Shown in pieces: positions 61,230-64,000 of a stretch of 64,000 nt of DNA. The position numbers were made by a program, and so were the translations under genes. The notes under the pieces were generated by a model. It searched no databases. It was not told where the DNA came from and worked only from the letters and a program-made list of their open reading frames with translations. The first letter of the stretch is position 1, and each line of letters starts with the position of its first letter. Location of the stretch: contig NC_079135.1 of assembly GCF_945859705.1 (NCBI RefSeq), forward strand, positions 83,646,253 through 83,710,252. Direction: 5' to 3'. This stretch comes from Episyrphus balteatus. Its lineage: Eukaryota; Arthropoda; Insecta; Diptera; Syrphidae.

Positions 61230-62530
61230 TTAATCGAATGTTAAATTGCTAGCAATCCAATCCAAATATTCCACAACTTTGGTAAATATTCCAGGTGCAT
61301 TAGAACCACAGGCTGCATTACCAGCCGAAATCACACCAAACTGTATATACCGCGCCTCACCCCAATTGTATGGCATATAATTAAATAGCGGTCCACCTGA
61401 ATCACCTTTGCAAAAATTGACATGGTATTTTCCTCCTCCAGCACAGATATGTTTATGGGTGATTTCTAATTGTGATTTGAATATTTTTCGACAATAATCG
61501 ATGTTTTTTATTACAGAAACAAAAGCATATTGTAGAATCTTAGCTTCACTGCCATTTTCTGTAACACCCCATCCAGCTATTATCATTTCATTTAAAGAAT
61601 ACATTTTGGAAGTATTCGGTATAGGCAGGCAGATTGGTATAACATTTGCTTTAAAGACAAAAAAAAAAAAAAAAAAAAAAAAAAAACAAGAAAATGTTTA
61701 GAAAAAATTTTAATTTTTTTTTTTTTTGTAAAGTCGGAAAACCTACTTCTTATCACAGCTTTCTTAACAAGTCGCAGCAATCCAATATCATTGACCATTG
61801 CGGTAAAATTAAAGTCTTTATGATAAATAGCCTCCTTTATGCCAATTTCTTGTGTTGGTGGAGCACACCTCTTTTTATGACCCTCGCCTTCACAGTCTTC
61901 ATTGGATTCGGTATCATATTCACCCAAACGAACTCTGACCCTAAAATTAAATTTTTATCAATTAACGAGTAAGTCACACACGAAAAATATAATTTAAAAG
62001 TCTTACAGTTTATTTTTTTCAGACAAGATGCAATGAGCTGCAGTAAGAACATATCTTTCATGGATCAACGTTCCTGCACAGCCATTGGTCAATGCTCCTG
62101 CACAGTCATTCAAACCTTTACAATATATAAGCAAAGCCATCCATGGAAATTCGGAGAGATTGGTTTGTCGATTAGCATCTCTCATTCCACATTTATAGTT
62201 ATAGTTATTAGATTGCCTTTGTAACATGGTTAATCCAGTTTGGACATCGAGTTTCGATTTTACAGTACCTGCACGCCTAAGAGGTTCAATAATATCTTTT
62301 GGTTCACAACAAACATGATGCTAGAAATGTTTTGAATTAAATCTGCGCGTAAAAGATAGGTTTATCGTGTCATGTTTAACTCACCACATTTCCGAATGTC
62401 CCACAGTAGGATTGTTGCAAATAAGTTTTCATCCAATATGGTATAACTTTATATCCATTGAGTAAGTCTATAACTGCCTGACAAGCCGATACTGGGACAC
62501 AAATTCCAGGCGTTTGGCATAAAGCACTGT
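61230..62530 (-). CDS. CLIP-domain serine protease (S1 family), four 3' exons; 5' end missing
   Basis: This is a secreted-type CLIP-domain serine protease, a class that acts in insect immune, melanization and dorsoventral proteolytic cascades. Visible exons, in order of translation, are 62530-62385, 62320-62007, 61940-61747 and 61648-61230, all with GT-AG introns and matching phases (1, 0, 2, 1), giving about 356 residues. The CLIP domain has six cysteines (residues 4, 10, 16, 42, 52, 53; the last two as VCC). The protease domain has TAAHC (His144), NDIGLL (Asp204) and GDSGGP (Ser301). The LGEYD and CAPP segments resemble Easter/SPE-type CLIP proteases. Oddities: CGMRDANRQTNLSEFPW stands where R-IVGG should be, N-F-C stands where trypsins have D-S-C before GDSGG, and there is a 24-bp duplication. 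The first visible exon starts mid-codon, so an upstream signal-peptide exon is required; none was found to 64000. Family call is firm; the substrate is unknown. Confidence 0.93.
62063..62110 (-). repeat. 24-bp in-frame tandem duplication inside the protease exon
   Basis: On the minus strand, two adjacent 24-base units (62110-62087 and 62086-62063) differ at four positions. They encode NDCAGALT and NGCAGTLI. The second unit supplies the usual Cys before the HERYVLTAAHC segment; the first adds eight residues and an extra Cys. Confidence 0.85.
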
Positions 62531-62649
62531 CTGCAAAAAGAAAAGTAAAATAAATAAGAAAGATAAGTAAAGTAGGTATGTATATTTGTCATCGAGAAGA
62601 TAAAATCTTAAACTAATTATTTAATAATTTTATTTTTGGGTTTGATGAC

Positions 62650-64000
62650 AAATTGAACGTTTTTACTTAAATTCTTAGACGTTTTACACGAATCATTGGC
62701 TTTTTGGGACCAATTACAGATTTTACTGTCACTTCGAAAAAAAAAACACCCTTTCACCTTAATGTTTTTTATGAAAACTCTTTATTCTTGCTTTCTATCT
62801 AAAATTCAACGTTTTTAACAAATTTCATCAGGGTATCCCATCATTTTTGTTTTTACTCAAAAAAAAAACATACTTTTAACCATGATATTCTTATAGACAC
62901 TATAGATTCTTGTTTCTAATCTTAAAATTAACATAATTGCTAAATTTCAATAGGGTACGCCGAAAAAAAAAATTTGATAATAACAGCTATCAAATTAAAA
63001 TATCAATTTTGATATTTTATCATATCATTTTGACATTTTTTAATTTCAAGTGGGATAGTGAAAATTTCACTTTTACAATTAAAATATCAATGTTGGCTAG
63101 ATTTTACGTTTTAGTTTATTATAATGAAACCTATTTCTTTCCTTTTCATTTTTATTATTTTTATTATTTTAAGAATGTTCTTTCTTTTTTCAAAACATTA
63201 CTGAAAGGGAATATTCTTTACAAAATAATTGGATATTATTTTTGCTATTATAGGTGATATAATTGTTTTGTTATTTTCTCCCAAACTATGTGAAGTAAAA
63301 TCTTAGTGCCGATCAAATTTTCTCAGTAAATCATACATTTTATTTCGAAAAAACACAAAGCGCCTTTAAATTAGTACACATTAAGAATTTTTTATTTAAT
63401 ATTTTTCAATAATTTGGAATGAGATATTGATATGAAAAAATGATAATAAAATATCAAAAAAAATTTCCAAAATGTGACATTTAAATATCATCCTGATAGT
63501 AAAAATGTTGTTTTTACATTTTAAATATAATAAAACACATTTTATAGAGCATTTTTGGCTGATATTTAAAAAATGTTAAATTGATATTGGTTTTTTTTTC
63601 GGTGTACCACTAGTATTACTCTAGAATTAATCACTTTTTCTCTACACCTAAAAAACACCCTTTCACATGAAAAAAATATATAGCCTTGTATTATTCGTAA
63701 TTCCCATGGGAAAGACAACAATTTCAATAAATTTCGTAAGGGTAACTTTTATACCATTGATTTTATCGGACTTATCGCGGATTTTCCTTATTTCCCAAAA
63801 AAAAAAAAACACCCTTTAACCTAAAATATTTTTATAGACTACTTAGATTCTTGGTTTCAGTTATAAATCAAACACTTGCACCAATTTTTATTGGTGTAAC
63901 AATTTTGTCCCAGTTTTTGTGGTACTAATTCCGAACTTCATAATTTCTAAAAAAAAAAAAAAAAAAACACCCTTTCACTTAAGATAATTTTGTAGTCTCT
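62650..64000. repeat. Tandem array of ~120-155-bp units, interrupted by a MITE
   Basis: Repeating blocks begin with an A-run followed by ACACCCTTT(C/A)AC, then a TTTTTATAGAC-like and a TTAGATTCTTG-like segment. Copies start near 62739, 62862, 63645, 63800 and 63950, and the array runs off the window end. Spacing varies from about 120 to 155 bases. A fragment with the same ACACCCTTTAAC core occurs near 37495. No coding signal is seen, and no first exon for the protease was found here. Confidence 0.7.
62954..63608. mobile_element. MITE with GGTACGCCGAAAAAAAA ends, inserted in the tandem array
   Basis: The left end GGTACGCCGAAAAAAAAA is the inverted complement of the right end (GGTACACCGAAAAAAAAA when reversed). 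The inside is AT-rich, with many ATATCA/TGATAT inverted pairs and no transposase. It splits one unit of the flanking array. The target duplication is not clear, so superfamily is not assigned. Confidence 0.6.

Noticed and set aside
62541..64000. Signal-peptide exon of the protease
   Set aside because: Minus-strand ATGs in this interval that I checked are followed within a few codons by stops and none gives a hydrophobic leader ending at a phase-1 donor.

Overview
The window looks like nuclear DNA from an insect, most likely a fly. It is very AT-rich and carries one convincing multi-exon protein gene: an arthropod-type CLIP-domain serine protease with short GT-AG introns. Otherwise it is filled with decayed or non-autonomous DNA transposons. 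There is no bacterial-style gene layout, no rRNA and no CRISPR array. Fly rather than another insect is an inference from composition, the protease type and the repeats; no species can be named.

Layout. 0-10 kb: two GC-rich foldback repeats built from GCACCACCG-like units (0.34-1.26 and 3.84-4.22 kb), a MITE (3.25-3.62 kb), and a second copy of that MITE split by about 1.6 kb of other repeats (7.1-9.1 kb). 10.5-11.85 kb: a perfect (AATTTT)224 array. 13.5-19.7 kb: copies of a dispersed family with a (CTGT)n stretch (called family D here), a MITE with ACCGACTTCCA ends, a GTTACG-unit repeat, another foldback and a ~0.8 kb repeat (family R). 20.0-21.45 kb: a foldback transposon with a 9-bp target duplication and the right end of a hAT-like MITE inside it. 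23.1-25.1 kb: a family D copy interrupted by a family R element and by a palindromic element flanked by TTA. 25.8-28.5 kb: two minisatellites. 31.6-32.75 kb: a family R copy interrupted by a complete 443-bp hAT-like MITE with an 8-bp duplication. 34.2-35.06 kb: a large palindrome followed by a small MITE. 37.1-37.4 kb: a CpG-rich 10-bp minisatellite. 39.7-42.2 kb: family D, family E and a degenerate Tc1-like element. 46.15-46.77 kb: a foldback element with a 9-bp duplication. 50.7-51.2 kb: an (AAATGC)n array. 53.5-56.2 kb: family D, a MITE, and a Tc1 snapback element. 56.6-58.5 kb: a Helitron with both ends and a decayed Rep region. 59.96-61.15 kb: family D again.

The protease gene lies on the minus strand at 61.2-62.5 kb. 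Four exons are visible (CLIP domain plus trypsin-fold domain); the signal-peptide exon was not found and probably lies beyond the window. Just upstream of the gene is an array of ~120-155-bp repeats, itself split by another MITE. The catalytic triad is intact, but the usual activation sequence and the trypsin specificity Asp are missing, and a 24-bp in-frame duplication adds a cysteine.

The stretches between named repeats are AT-rich and show no coding signal I can defend; they are best read as intergenic or intronic.
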